A stretch of DNA of 21,175 bases, from contig QHVR01000406.1 of the NCBI GenBank assembly GCA_003223595.1, positions 1 through 21,175 on the forward strand. The letters are read 5' to 3'. The translations under genes and the position numbers were made by a program. The notes below the pieces were generated by a model, which had not been told where the DNA came from, made no database searches, and saw only the letters and a list, made by a program, of their open reading frames with translations. Position 1 is the stretch's first letter. Each line of letters starts with the position of its first letter. This document shows positions 1-6,614 of this stretch, piece after piece. This stretch comes from Acidobacteriota bacterium (GTDB lineage Bacteria; Acidobacteriota; Terriglobia; Terriglobales; Acidobacteriaceae).

Positions 1-180
1 CTTGCACAAGAACTGGTTCCTCACCTCGCGCTGCTGCGTTGCGGCGGACGGAAATGGAATGGTCGCACGCAGAAGCGTTCCATCCAGGCTGGATTCGATT
101 TCGAGAAAGCCTCCGAGTTCTTTCAGTCGCTCGCCAATGCCGGCCAGTCCGACCCCAGTATTTCCCGTTTTTCCAGAAGC
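1..180 (-). pseudogene. C-terminal fragment of a sensor histidine kinase
   Basis: Read on the minus strand, this stretch encodes the end of a histidine-kinase ATPase domain. It has a G2-type box (GVGLAGIGERLKELGG) followed by LEIESSLDGTLLRATIPFP, which is the typical last strand of NarL/LiaS-class kinases (HATPase_c). These kinases autophosphorylate and pass phosphate to a response regulator. The frame leaves the window on the left, so the stop is not seen. On the other side it stays open to about position 303, but the residues coded at 181-300 do not show the N box or the DxGxG G1 box expected there. The space is instead occupied by the promoter of the tRNA gene. The 5' part of the kinase gene therefore seems to be missing, which suggests a decayed remnant. 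A real gene with a very divergent centre is less likely. The family call is firm; the pseudogene call is inference. Confidence 0.55.
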
Positions 181-234
181 GATCCCCACGTACCACCTCG
201 CTGCCGAGACGAATCCTGCCTCGGCGATCTGACT

Positions 235-264
235 TTGACACCACTCGAACGCCACTGCTACGAT
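235..264 (+). promoter_or_regulatory. Promoter of tRNA-Glu
   Basis: A perfect -35 hexamer TTGACA (235-240) is followed after 18 bases by TACGAT (259-264). A TGC triplet directly before it gives an extended -10. Transcription would start near 271, about 22 bases before the mature tRNA. This sits inside the region where the upstream part of the kinase fragment should have been. Confidence 0.6.
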
Positions 265-292
265 GAATTGTTTCCCGCACTCCTGCTGCAGA

Positions 293-370
293 GTCCCCGT
301 CGTCTAGCCCGGCCTAGGACATCGCCCTTTCACGGCGGTAACACGGGTTCAAATCCCGTCGGGGACGCCA
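293..370 (+). tRNA. tRNA-Glu (anticodon UUC)
   Basis: The cloverleaf can be drawn fully by eye. The acceptor arm GTCCCCG (293-299) pairs with CGGGGAC (360-366), the discriminator base is G367, and the CCA end is encoded at 368-370. The anticodon stem TCGCC/GGCGG (322-326 with 334-338) closes the loop CTTTCAC, giving anticodon TTC at 329-331, which reads GAA/GAG glutamate codons. The T arm has the usual GGTTCAAATCC. The gene stands alone between two broken minus-strand genes, an arrangement typical of tRNA genes used as integration sites. No second copy of its 3' end was noticed in the window. Confidence 0.95.
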
Positions 371-594
371 ACAAATAAAACGCTTCCACAGAATCACCGC
401 CTTTCCTCATGACCAGTTGATTCATTTGCCGCGGCATCTTTCGAGCTGCAGCGCATGCGCAAACGAGTCCGCCGATTCTCAAGGCTGATCAGTAGCAGAA
501 TGCATTTGAGACATCATCGAACTCGGGTGCGGCCGATTAGCCGGGACGGGGGAGAAATGCTTGCAGAAGCGCCTCGCGATCCTCGGAACGGAGG

Positions 595-1080
595 CTAGAG
601 GACGGCCAGAATCCCGAAGCCTGCCGCAAAATAGTTTTGGCTAAATTGCACGGGATGTTTCAAATAGTGGCGTGCGAGTTCTTCAATGAACCCGGCGAGA
701 TACTGTCCAGCGGTCACCGCGCTGATAGGTCCGGTAAGAATGTAGTCAAAAAGCAGTGCCGACACGGATAGTTTCGCTATCGTGCCGCCCATGGCCTGTT
801 TCACCACACGGTAAACGCCGCCTCGCACAAACATGCTGCTGGCTTCGATATAGACAGCACGGACGGCGTAGCTGAACAGCATGACTGCCAGAATGAACCA
901 GGGTGCACTCTTGCCTATGACCTTTTCAGCGTCTCCACCTGAATAGTAGGCGGAGGAAGCAAGGTCGGAAAGGACAATAGCGGCGGCACGCCAGAAGGAG
1001 ATGAAACTGAGCATCACCGTCGTCGCGATAAAAACGGCGACGGGGACCGCGCTTAGTTTGCAGTTCAGCCACCGGACGCC
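595..1080 (-). pseudogene. N-terminal remnant of an APC-family amino-acid permease
   Basis: The open frame encodes about 160 residues with several hydrophobic segments. They include FISFWRAAAIVLSDLASSAYY, WFILAVMLFSYAVRAVYIE, SSMFVRGGVYRVVKQAMGG and LSVSALLFDYILTGPISAVTAGQYLAGF, a pattern known from long APC-superfamily permeases. Such proteins normally have ten or more helices and over 450 residues, so this is only the first part. It ends at a TAG at 595-597. In another frame right after that stop, the minus strand reads SSLRSEDREALLQAFLPRPG and a stop (about 599-538). This looks like a protein C-terminus and may be the tail of the same gene after an internal deletion with a frameshift. Upstream, a TGA at 1081-1083 cuts the frame and no ribosome site is visible. 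GTG 1017 or ATG 1014 are weak start candidates. The stretch 371-594 between the tRNA and this remnant holds nothing else recognisable. Confidence 0.6.
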
Positions 1081-1189
1081 TCAAAGTGGTTCTGCTTCCA
1101 GGATTCAACTGCGGCAAGTAACACTCTCACCCGCGGAGGTCCACTTTCTACATCCACCAGAACTTGAATTCTCAAAGTACGGGAAGGAG

Positions 1190-1528
1190 TCAGAGTGCAG
1201 CTACACCACGCTCCTGGTTGCGGATGCGGATAGCCTCCTCTGCTTTGTAAAGAAAAATCTTTCCATCTCCAATTTTGCCGGTGGCCGCATGTGTCACGAT
1301 CGCGTCGACGACAGAGTCGACGATCTTGTCGTCGAGCACAAGTTCGAGCTTCACTTTGGGCATGAGATCCGTTTCGTATTCGCGGCCGCGGTAGCTCTCC
1401 GTGTGGCCTTTTTGTCGGCCGTGCCCGCGGACTTCCGAAACGGTCATACCCTCGACGCCAAGCTCGATCAGAGCGTCTTTAACTTGCTCAAACCGGCCGG
1501 GCTGAATAATTGCTTCGATCTTGATCAT
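1190..1528 (-). CDS. glnK: PII nitrogen regulatory protein GlnB/GlnK
   Basis: This 112-residue protein has the exact usual PII length. PII trimers sense 2-oxoglutarate, ATP and ADP and dock onto Amt to block ammonium entry when nitrogen is plentiful. The start MIKIEAIIQPGRFEQVKDAL is the standard beta-alpha entry. Gln39 and the T-loop (about 37-55, SYRGREYETD) are present, including Arg47 and Tyr51, the site uridylylated in proteobacteria. Lys58 and the ATP-binding signature TGKIGDGKIF (83-92, Lys90) are intact. A GAGG lies about 12 bases before the ATG. The gene follows amt in the same direction with 91 bases between, so the GlnK role is favoured over GlnB by context only. No clear terminator was seen after it. 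The family call is near certain; whether it is uridylylated or adenylylated cannot be told. Confidence 0.95.
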   Translation of the reverse strand: MIKIEAIIQPGRFEQVKDALIELGVEGMTVSEVRGHGRQKGHTESYRGREYETDLMPKVKLELVLDDKIVDSVVDAIVTHAATGKIGDGKIFLYKAEEAIRIRNQERGVAAL

Positions 1529-1565
1529 CTTTTTTGTCCTCGCATTGGCCTACGGGTTAACAGCC

Positions 1566-1591
1566 GGGAGGCAGAGCGTACTCTGCCTCCT
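1566..1591. repeat. Perfect hairpin between amt and glnK
   Basis: GGAGGCAGAG (1567-1576) is followed by the loop CGTA and its exact reverse complement (1581-1590), a 10-bp perfect stem extended by a G-T pair. It lies in the 91-base gap between amt and glnK. No T-run follows on either strand, so it is not a standard intrinsic terminator. It could be an RNA-processing or stabilising element, or a REP-like dispersed hairpin. A similar hairpin lies at 8301-8322. Confidence 0.7.
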
Positions 1592-1619
1592 AGAGATCGG
1601 AACCAGCCCGACGGACCTC

Positions 1620-3251
1620 TCAACTAGCCATATCCGTGACTGGTATTCTCGTCGCCGATTTGGCCGTGACTTGAGCCGTCGGGAGCTCCTGGGACATACC
1701 GCTCGGCGCGCCCAATGCCGAGATGACATACTCCGGATATGCAGAAATGCCGTGCTCGTGTAGATCCATGCCGTAGGCTTCCATTTCTGCCGGCAAGCGC
1801 AGCATGCCGAGTGCGTTCACCGCATACATAACCGCCAGGGCAACCCCGAACGTCGCCAAGGTTACGCATGCGCTGCCGATCAGTTGCGCTTTCAGCAGTT
1901 GCAGTCCGCCGCCGTAGAACAGGCCTACCAGCGGAGCGGAGTTATCAGGTCCTACTGGCCCAGTCGCTCCGTACTGCCCACTGGCAAACAGACCCAGTGA
2001 GAGAGTTCCCCATATGCCGCACAATCCATGCACCGGAACCGCACCGATGGGATCATCGATTCGCAGCCATTCCAACAACTCGACTCCCAGGATGACCAGC
2101 ACTCCAGCGATACCACCTAAAAGGACCGAACCTGTCGGGCTGACCCAATAACAAGGGCAGGTAATCGCCACGAGACCAGCTAGAAACCCGTTCGTGGTGA
2201 AGCTAGCGTCCCACTTCCTCGTCATGATGTAGCCGTAAAAAATGGAGGTGAGTCCGGCGGCGCATGCGGCGAGAGTGGTATTCGTAGCCACGCGGCCGAT
2301 GCCTACAAAATCCATCGCCGAGAGCGTGCTGCCCGGATTGAATCCGTACCAGCCGAACCAAAGAAGGAGTCCGCCGCTGACAGCGATTGTCAAATCATGC
2401 GGCAGCATCGGACCGCCGCCATCGCGCTTGAATCTGCGCCCGAGTCGCGGGCCCAGAACGATCGCACCCGCCAGCGCGACGAATCCGCCAATGGTGTGGA
2501 CCACAGTGGATCCTGCGAAGTCATGAAAACCGGTGCCAAGCGACGGGAAGAAATATCCAGCGCTGCCCATGGTCGCCAGCCAGCCGTCCGGTCCCCACGC
2601 CCAGTGACCAATGATCGGGTAGATGAAACCGGTAACGCAGACGCTGTAGAGAAGGTCTCCGACAAACCCCGTTCGACCGATCATCGCACCCGACGTGATG
2701 GTCGAGCACGTGTCTGCAAAAGCAAATTGGAAAATCCAGACCGCGAGGAATGCTACGCCGGTGGTTTCGTAAGTCGCCGGTGCGTTTTGCAGGAAAAACC
2801 AGTGATGACCGATGAATCCGTTGCCATGCGAGAACATAAAAGCAAAACCGACCGCGTAGAAGAGAATGCCGCAAAGGCAGGTATCCACCACACACTCTAC
2901 GAGGACGTTCACGGTTTCTCGAGAACGACAGAAACCAGCTTCCAGCATGGTGAATCCAACCTGCATGCCGAATACCAGAAACGCCGCAACTAATGTCCAC
3001 ATCGTGTTCACTGGGTTCACGACGTCGGCGGCTTTCACCTCGGGAGGGGCGGTCTGAGCGTAAACGTGACCGAAGAAGAGACCCGAGACCACTACCATCA
3101 GGAGTAGCACGATTCCGACACCCAGTGCTTTTCCGCCGAGCAAAAGTCCTCCGTAGCGTCGCCACTCAGGATCCCGCAAGCGCCTGGCTAGGCGCGAAAC
3201 TTTTTCAGATAGAGACAGCCTCTTCTCCCGTTGTCTGGCAATGAGGGACAT
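1620..3251 (-). CDS. amt: Ammonium transporter Amt
   Basis: This 543-residue inner-membrane channel conducts ammonium/ammonia into the cytoplasm. The start at 3251 is chosen because AAGGAG lies about 8 bases upstream; a longer in-frame start at 3290 lacks such a site. Conserved Amt features are visible: the Asp of HDFAGSTVVH (Asp244) and the twin pore histidines His252 (STVVHTIGG) and His408 (AVPVHGLCGIWGTL). The recruitment-site region GWYGFNPGSTLSA (Ser308) is also present. In the usual SGAxAER motif the Glu is replaced, giving SGAMIGR. The first 35 or so residues are basic and hydrophilic (EKVSRLARRLRDPEWRRYG). They precede a first hydrophobic helix ending near FFGHVYAQT, and only then does the Amt core begin (NPVNTMWTLVAAF). 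This is longer than the short cleaved signal of E. coli AmtB. The C-terminal tail after the last helix is about 50 residues, again long. glnK follows. Confidence 0.95.
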   Translation of the reverse strand: MSLIARQREKRLSLSEKVSRLARRLRDPEWRRYGGLLLGGKALGVGIVLLLMVVVSGLFFGHVYAQTAPPEVKAADVVNPVNTMWTLVAAFLVFGMQVGFTMLEAGFCRSRETVNVLVECVVDTCLCGILFYAVGFAFMFSHGNGFIGHHWFFLQNAPATYETTGVAFLAVWIFQFAFADTCSTITSGAMIGRTGFVGDLLYSVCVTGFIYPIIGHWAWGPDGWLATMGSAGYFFPSLGTGFHDFAGSTVVHTIGGFVALAGAIVLGPRLGRRFKRDGGGPMLPHDLTIAVSGGLLLWFGWYGFNPGSTLSAMDFVGIGRVATNTTLAACAAGLTSIFYGYIMTRKWDASFTTNGFLAGLVAITCPCYWVSPTGSVLLGGIAGVLVILGVELLEWLRIDDPIGAVPVHGLCGIWGTLSLGLFASGQYGATGPVGPDNSAPLVGLFYGGGLQLLKAQLIGSACVTLATFGVALAVMYAVNALGMLRLPAEMEAYGMDLHEHGISAYPEYVISALGAPSGMSQELPTAQVTAKSATRIPVTDMAS

Positions 3252-3560
3252 GTCACAGCTCCTTATTCGTAAGTTTTGAATGTTTTTCATGCTCTTCCTT
3301 CGCTGCTACACACTTTGGCCCTTGCCCCAAGCTGCACCTGTCTAACTTCTCAGCCTGAAGCCTTCAAGAGCTGGTTCCCTTTGTGCGACGCCCCACGGGG
3401 CAGCGAGGACTACGTGCCCCTTTAATGCTACTTTCGTAAGCTGGCGGCGATGCTCTCATCGGGTATCACCAAAGTCAAATTCGTATTTTTTATTGCGAGC
3501 ATTACTTCAATTTCTGCAGAGCTGGAAACTCCGGTCCACCGCCAGCGCATGCAACGCCGG
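3252..3560. other. Non-coding leader region upstream of amt
   Basis: About 310 bases lie between the small membrane-protein gene and amt. No convincing gene is seen. There is a short G+C palindrome, GCCCCACGGGGC (3390-3401). I looked for a sigma-54 promoter (GG-N10-GC), common at nitrogen genes. On the minus strand the closest match, around 3405-3422, has a spacing of 12 between GG and GC, so I do not call it. The length leaves room for a promoter or a structured leader specific to amt-glnK. Confidence 0.4.
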
Positions 3561-3773
3561 CTACGCTCTTGCATTGTTCTTAGCCTCGCCCTCAGTTGCC
3601 GCCGTCTGTGCACCGCATAGACTCGCGACGGATCTCAGGAGAAGGGCCATGGAACCGAGCGCGAGTAACACGCCAACCAGCGGGTAGGCCCCGAAAAGAA
3701 GCAGACCCAATAGCAGGCCAACATAGGCTGCCAGCGTCGTTAACAGATCCTTAGGATGAAACGCTCCAGTCAT
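3561..3773 (-). CDS. Small two-helix membrane protein
   Basis: A 70-residue protein not assigned to a named family. After a short polar start (MTGAFHPKDL) it has two hydrophobic helices, about residues 11-29 (LTTLAAYVGLLLGLLLFGA) and 31-48 (PLVGVLLALGSMALLLRS). A short, charged, Ala-rich tail follows (TEGEAKNNARA). The ribosome site is weak (GGACC near the ATG). It lies between the porin and amt genes on the same strand, 125 bases after the porin and about 310 before amt. The hydrophobic pattern and the open frame in a co-directional cluster argue that it is real. Its role is unknown. An accessory part for Amt or the envelope is only a guess from position. Confidence 0.55.
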   Translation of the reverse strand: MTGAFHPKDLLTTLAAYVGLLLGLLLFGAYPLVGVLLALGSMALLLRSVASLCGAQTAATEGEAKNNARA

Positions 3774-3898
3774 TAGGTCCGCCCTACCCGTTCGGTCGTT
3801 TTCTCAGTGAGTCTACGAAGCATCTGCGTTGCTGATGGCCTTCAGAGCACCGCGGAAGCAGGACAAAGTACTAAGAATGTTCCTCTTCTTCTCTTGGC

Positions 3899-5146
3899 TC
3901 AGAACATGAAGCCTGCTTCAAGAACGCCGCGCGGCTGGTTCGCGTTCAGGCCAGCGGGCCCGAAGGCAGCACCTGGCGTCATATTGGTTGCGTGGACAAT
4001 CGCGAAGTCGCCACGAAGGAAAAATGCATCCTTGCGATAGGTCGGCGTCACTGTGAACCCAAACGCACCGCTACCCGGCCCATAGAGCAGGTTAATAGCG
4101 CCGTTGCTGACGCTGCCTGTACTCTTTATGTATTCGGGTCGGGCTGCCAGTGAGAATCCGCGCTTGAAATTGTAAGTAACCAGTACTGCCCCCGCTTTGG
4201 TCCCCGCACCTTGGGCAATTCCAATCTTCGCATTGGTTGGAACGTCGGTGTACTGAAGGTACGGCTGAACCACCCAGCTCCCCTTCGTATAGCTGTAGAT
4301 TAAGTTGTAAATCTGCTCGTTGTTGAGAGCTAAAGGTGTCGCAAGCGTGTTCTTCGCGTATGCACCGGCATTCCCGCCTCCGACAAAGGCCAAGCTATTC
4401 GCAGAATTGAAAGCGTACGTAAGGGAGCCCGTCAGCCAGGTGTAACGGTTAGAGTAAAAGCCGTCGTTCCAACTCAATGCCGCAGTCCACTTCTTGTAGG
4501 TCTCGTTGAGTTGTATACCGCGATTGACTGCGTTTTCCTGATTCCAAAGGAGACCGCGTTCGATGTTCATGTTTTGGAAACTGAACGTGTACTCGGCCCC
4601 GATCAAAGTCGGCAGGGCGCCGATTTCAACGTTGAAATTTCCTTTGACAAGTTTCAAATAGCCTTGCGGAAAGGGCCCATAGATGTTTTTGATCGTATCT
4701 GCGGTCGAGAGAAATGGCACTCCGATAGCGGGCAAGTTGTAGGCGCCGCCCTGCAAATAGAACTGCCACCAACCGGTGGTCTTTTGGACAAAAACCTGGG
4801 CATTGCTGACATCCCAGTGCGTCGCCGAGTCGCCTGAAATGTGATTTCCTTCCGTCAACATGATGCCGCTCAAAATGCCCGTGACTTTCAGACTTCCACC
4901 TTCCATTTCACGAGGTGGAGAAGTTTGTAAGGGCCCTGACATCGAAGGCATAGGCAAAGGCTGGGGATCGGGAGGCTTAGTCTCGAGAGGGCTAGCCGCT
5001 GGTGGAGAACTCGTAGCGCTTTGAGCGCCCGCAGAGGCGCTCTGCCCGAAAGACGGGAGCGCTATAAATGTCACTGAACAACACAGAAAAACGAAAGACG
5101 CCAATCGTATGCGCAACGGTGATCTCCTTGTAGAAGGCTTAGTCAT
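3899..5146 (-). CDS. Outer-membrane beta-barrel porin (OmpL-like, BBP2 type)
   Basis: A 415-residue exported barrel protein. Start 5146 is chosen because AGGAAG lies 7 bases upstream and a signal peptide begins at once: basic MTKPSTRRSPLRIR, a hydrophobic core, and a cut near PSFGQSASA. Residues about 40-80 are a Pro/Ser-rich linker. The rest is made of alternating aromatic and polar strands with turns (WWQFYLQGGAYNL, WVVQPYLQYTDVP, RGFSLAARPEYIKS, FFLRGDFAIVHATN). It ends in GVLEAGFMF, with the terminal Phe that serves as the BAM assembly signal. The pattern fits the putative beta-barrel porin-2 family (PF07642-like). The gene heads the minus-strand row porin, small membrane protein, amt, glnK, so outer-membrane passage of ammonium or other small nitrogen solutes is a reasonable inference, not shown by the sequence. 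The family is probable; the substrate is unknown. Confidence 0.8.
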   Translation of the reverse strand: MTKPSTRRSPLRIRLASFVFLCCSVTFIALPSFGQSASAGAQSATSSPPAASPLETKPPDPQPLPMPSMSGPLQTSPPREMEGGSLKVTGILSGIMLTEGNHISGDSATHWDVSNAQVFVQKTTGWWQFYLQGGAYNLPAIGVPFLSTADTIKNIYGPFPQGYLKLVKGNFNVEIGALPTLIGAEYTFSFQNMNIERGLLWNQENAVNRGIQLNETYKKWTAALSWNDGFYSNRYTWLTGSLTYAFNSANSLAFVGGGNAGAYAKNTLATPLALNNEQIYNLIYSYTKGSWVVQPYLQYTDVPTNAKIGIAQGAGTKAGAVLVTYNFKRGFSLAARPEYIKSTGSVSNGAINLLYGPGSGAFGFTVTPTYRKDAFFLRGDFAIVHATNMTPGAAFGPAGLNANQPRGVLEAGFMF

Positions 5147-5662
5147 TTCGTGACTTCCTGCGCCTCTCAGCGCGGGACTGCGTTTTCGGCGTGCTGATTT
5201 TTGCCCCGGTCCCACGCATGTCACGTGACTCGTGGCTGCGAAAGTACTGAGTGCCTGGCTTAGTGTCCAATTGATTTTTTGTTTTGCCGCGATTAGAGAA
5301 AATTGTGAAGAAGAAAAATCAATCAGAGAGATAGGCAATTGCGATTTGGGCGGCGACGTGGGGCGACCTGGACGAGGTTACGAAACTCCCAAAGAAATCA
5401 GGTTTCTTTTCAGCGATGAGATACATGATCGTGTACCATTTCTCCAGTATCCATGCGCTGAATCGACGAACTAGTCTGAAGCGTTCGGGGTAGTTTGATG
5501 GATTCTCGGAAGACTCTCTCAGAGTGCATTGCTCGTTGAAATCGATTCGCATACTGTTGATCGGATCGGTTTGTCGACTGCACATTCAATAGCGGTGATA
5601 AATATTTTCAATAGATGCGCTTTCGTTCCGAATCCTTGCAGCCTGAGGTGAGCTCTCTCTCG

Positions 5663-5685
5663 GAGAACAATTTAAAATTGTTCTC
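5663..5685. promoter_or_regulatory. Perfect 23-base palindrome, operator-like
   Basis: GAGAACAATTT (5663-5673), one central A, then its exact reverse complement (5675-5685). Perfect 11-base half-sites with an A+T-rich centre are typical of dimeric repressor operators, but no regulator gene is adjacent. It lies about 190 bases before the plus-strand gene at 5875 and about 520 bases before the porin start. As RNA it could form a hairpin only with a very tight loop. Its function is not known. Confidence 0.5.
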
Positions 5686-5783
5686 TTCCGCAACGGGAGG
5701 GCCACGAGTTCCTCTCGTGCCGATAGGGTGTGCGCGACGTGAGCAGAAGAGCTCGATAGCGAGGCACGGGTCTCACCGGGGAA

Positions 5784-5815
5784 CTTCCCTGTGTTTATCT
5801 GCGTGCTCTGTGGTG
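5784..5815. repeat. GTG-rich dispersed repeat, single arm
   Basis: This block (CTTCCCTGTGTTTATCTGCG and on to GGTG) aligns over about 32 bases with the left arm of the inverted repeat at 19999-20060, with about 25 identical positions and one gap. It resembles the CTCTGTG-type intergenic repeats seen in many acidobacterial and other genomes; that comparison is from memory. No second arm is clear here. Confidence 0.4.
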
Positions 5816-5874
5816 TGGACTCCGAATGCCGCGTGTCCGCAGGCCAGACCAGCGGGTTACAATTGTCCCAAAAT

Positions 5875-6108
5875 ATGAAACTGCAGGTCGAGTGCTATTC
5901 AGGCTACAAGGCGCAGGAGAGGCCGGTCATTTTTCGTATCGACGGGCACGAATACCGGGTAGAGGAAGTACTCGATCAGTGGTATGGCCCGGCGGACGCC
6001 TACTTCAAGGTCCGTGCCCATGATGGCAACCTCTACATCCTCAGACGCCGAACCTGCGTGCCGCATAGCGACTGGGACCTGGTCTCTTTCCGCAAGGCTG
6101 CGGGATAA
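5875..6108 (+). CDS. Small conserved protein of unknown function
   Basis: A 77-residue soluble protein starting MKLQVECYSGYKAQERPVIF. It contains the run EYRVEEVLDQWYGPADAYFK and then VRAHDGNLYILRRR. This pattern is familiar from small conserved proteins of soil bacteria with no known role; it recalls DUF6504-like proteins, but that is not certain. No signal peptide or membrane helix is present. ATG 5875 was chosen over the open frame's upstream ATG at 5791 because conservation-like sequence starts here. No Shine-Dalgarno is visible. A -10-like TACAAT at 5858-5863 would put transcription about 5 bases before the ATG, so the mRNA may be nearly leaderless. It converges with the PilZ gene, with 15 bases between them. 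Confidence 0.7.
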   Translation: MKLQVECYSGYKAQERPVIFRIDGHEYRVEEVLDQWYGPADAYFKVRAHDGNLYILRRRTCVPHSDWDLVSFRKAAG

Positions 6109-6123
6109 TCGCTGCCATTCCAG

Positions 6124-6483
6124 TTACGGTGTTGTCCAGTCCGCCGGCATGGGGTTGATCCCCCACACATTGCCTGCTTCATTCAGCGACAGCCCCAGCA
6201 GCCACAGTTTCTCGAACTCGCCCAGCGAGATGCAATGGACCACGCGCGCTTCCACGGGTGTTTTTGTGGGGAGGCTCTCGAGGCAAACGATGGTCCCGCT
6301 ATGAACAGGGCGCGGCGAGCGCACCGCGCATCCGCGAAGGTTAACCAGGATGACGACGCATGGGTGCGAGAACTGATCGCGCGGATCCAGGCTTGTCAGA
6401 GTAATGGGGATGTCGCAGGGAATGCGAGTACCTCCCCGCTCCACTTCTCTCTGTGGTGAAGAGTTCAGGTTCGGCCGCCCCAA
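6124..6483 (-). CDS. PilZ-domain protein, degenerate
   Basis: A protein of up to 119 residues that reads like a single PilZ domain, the c-di-GMP receptor fold. Near the N-terminus REVERGGTRIPCDIPITL takes the place of the RxxxR arm and first strand. LVNLRGCAVRSP corresponds to the (D/N)xSxxG turn, but the key Asp/Asn-x-Ser is not kept. VEARVVHCISLGEF and LWLLGLSLNEAGNVWGI complete the barrel. Loss of the consensus suggests it may not bind c-di-GMP. The start is uncertain. TTG 6483 gives the full domain but has no ribosome site and lies at an 8-T run, where slippage would change frame. GTG at codon 14 is an alternative. The gene is divergent from the DUF5996 gene and convergent with the gene at 5875. 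Confidence 0.7.
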   Translation of the reverse strand: MGRPNLNSSPQREVERGGTRIPCDIPITLTSLDPRDQFSHPCVVILVNLRGCAVRSPRPVHSGTIVCLESLPTKTPVEARVVHCISLGEFEKLWLLGLSLNEAGNVWGINPMPADWTTP

Positions 6484-6614
6484 AAAAAAGTTTCGCAGAC
6501 TTTTGCCGGAGATTTGTCACCAGTTTTTTTCTGTTCGGGATTCGTAACACAGCTTTGATGCTGCGCTGGGTTGCGTTGTATGAGAAACTCCAGTCCGGCA
6601 GGCAGGAATTGATA

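Larger units (their letters stand above)
5147..5874. other. 728-base gene-poor intergenic region with inverted repeats
   Basis: This stretch separates the minus-strand porin from the plus-strand gene at 5875. It is A+T-richer than its neighbours, especially at 5270-5340. An 88-residue open frame (5319-5585, minus) begins with ATG but has no ribosome site and no family resemblance, so I do not call it a gene. The right half holds a 23-base perfect palindrome (5663-5685), a stem CACGAG/CTCGTG around TTCCT (5703-5719) and a GTG-rich dispersed-repeat-like block (5784-5815). A promoter for the porin must lie near the left end, but no good pair of hexamers was found. Confidence 0.5.

Noticed and set aside
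1130..1189. Possible terminator after glnK (CTTTGA/TCAAG pairing)
   Set aside because: The stem is short and imperfect and lacks a T-run on the minus strand.
3400..3425. Possible sigma-54 promoter before amt (GGGGCACG and a later GC on the minus strand)
   Set aside because: The spacing between the GG and GC elements is 12, not the required 10, so it does not fit.
3428..3613. 61-residue minus-strand frame between the small membrane protein and amt
   Set aside because: Its first part overlaps the better-supported membrane protein gene in another frame, it is Arg-rich like a shadow, and no ribosome site was found.
5319..5585. 88-residue minus-strand open frame upstream of the porin
   Set aside because: It has an ATG but no ribosome site, no recognisable domain, and lies in an A+T-rich non-coding stretch with repeats. 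It could be an orphan gene, but nothing supports that.
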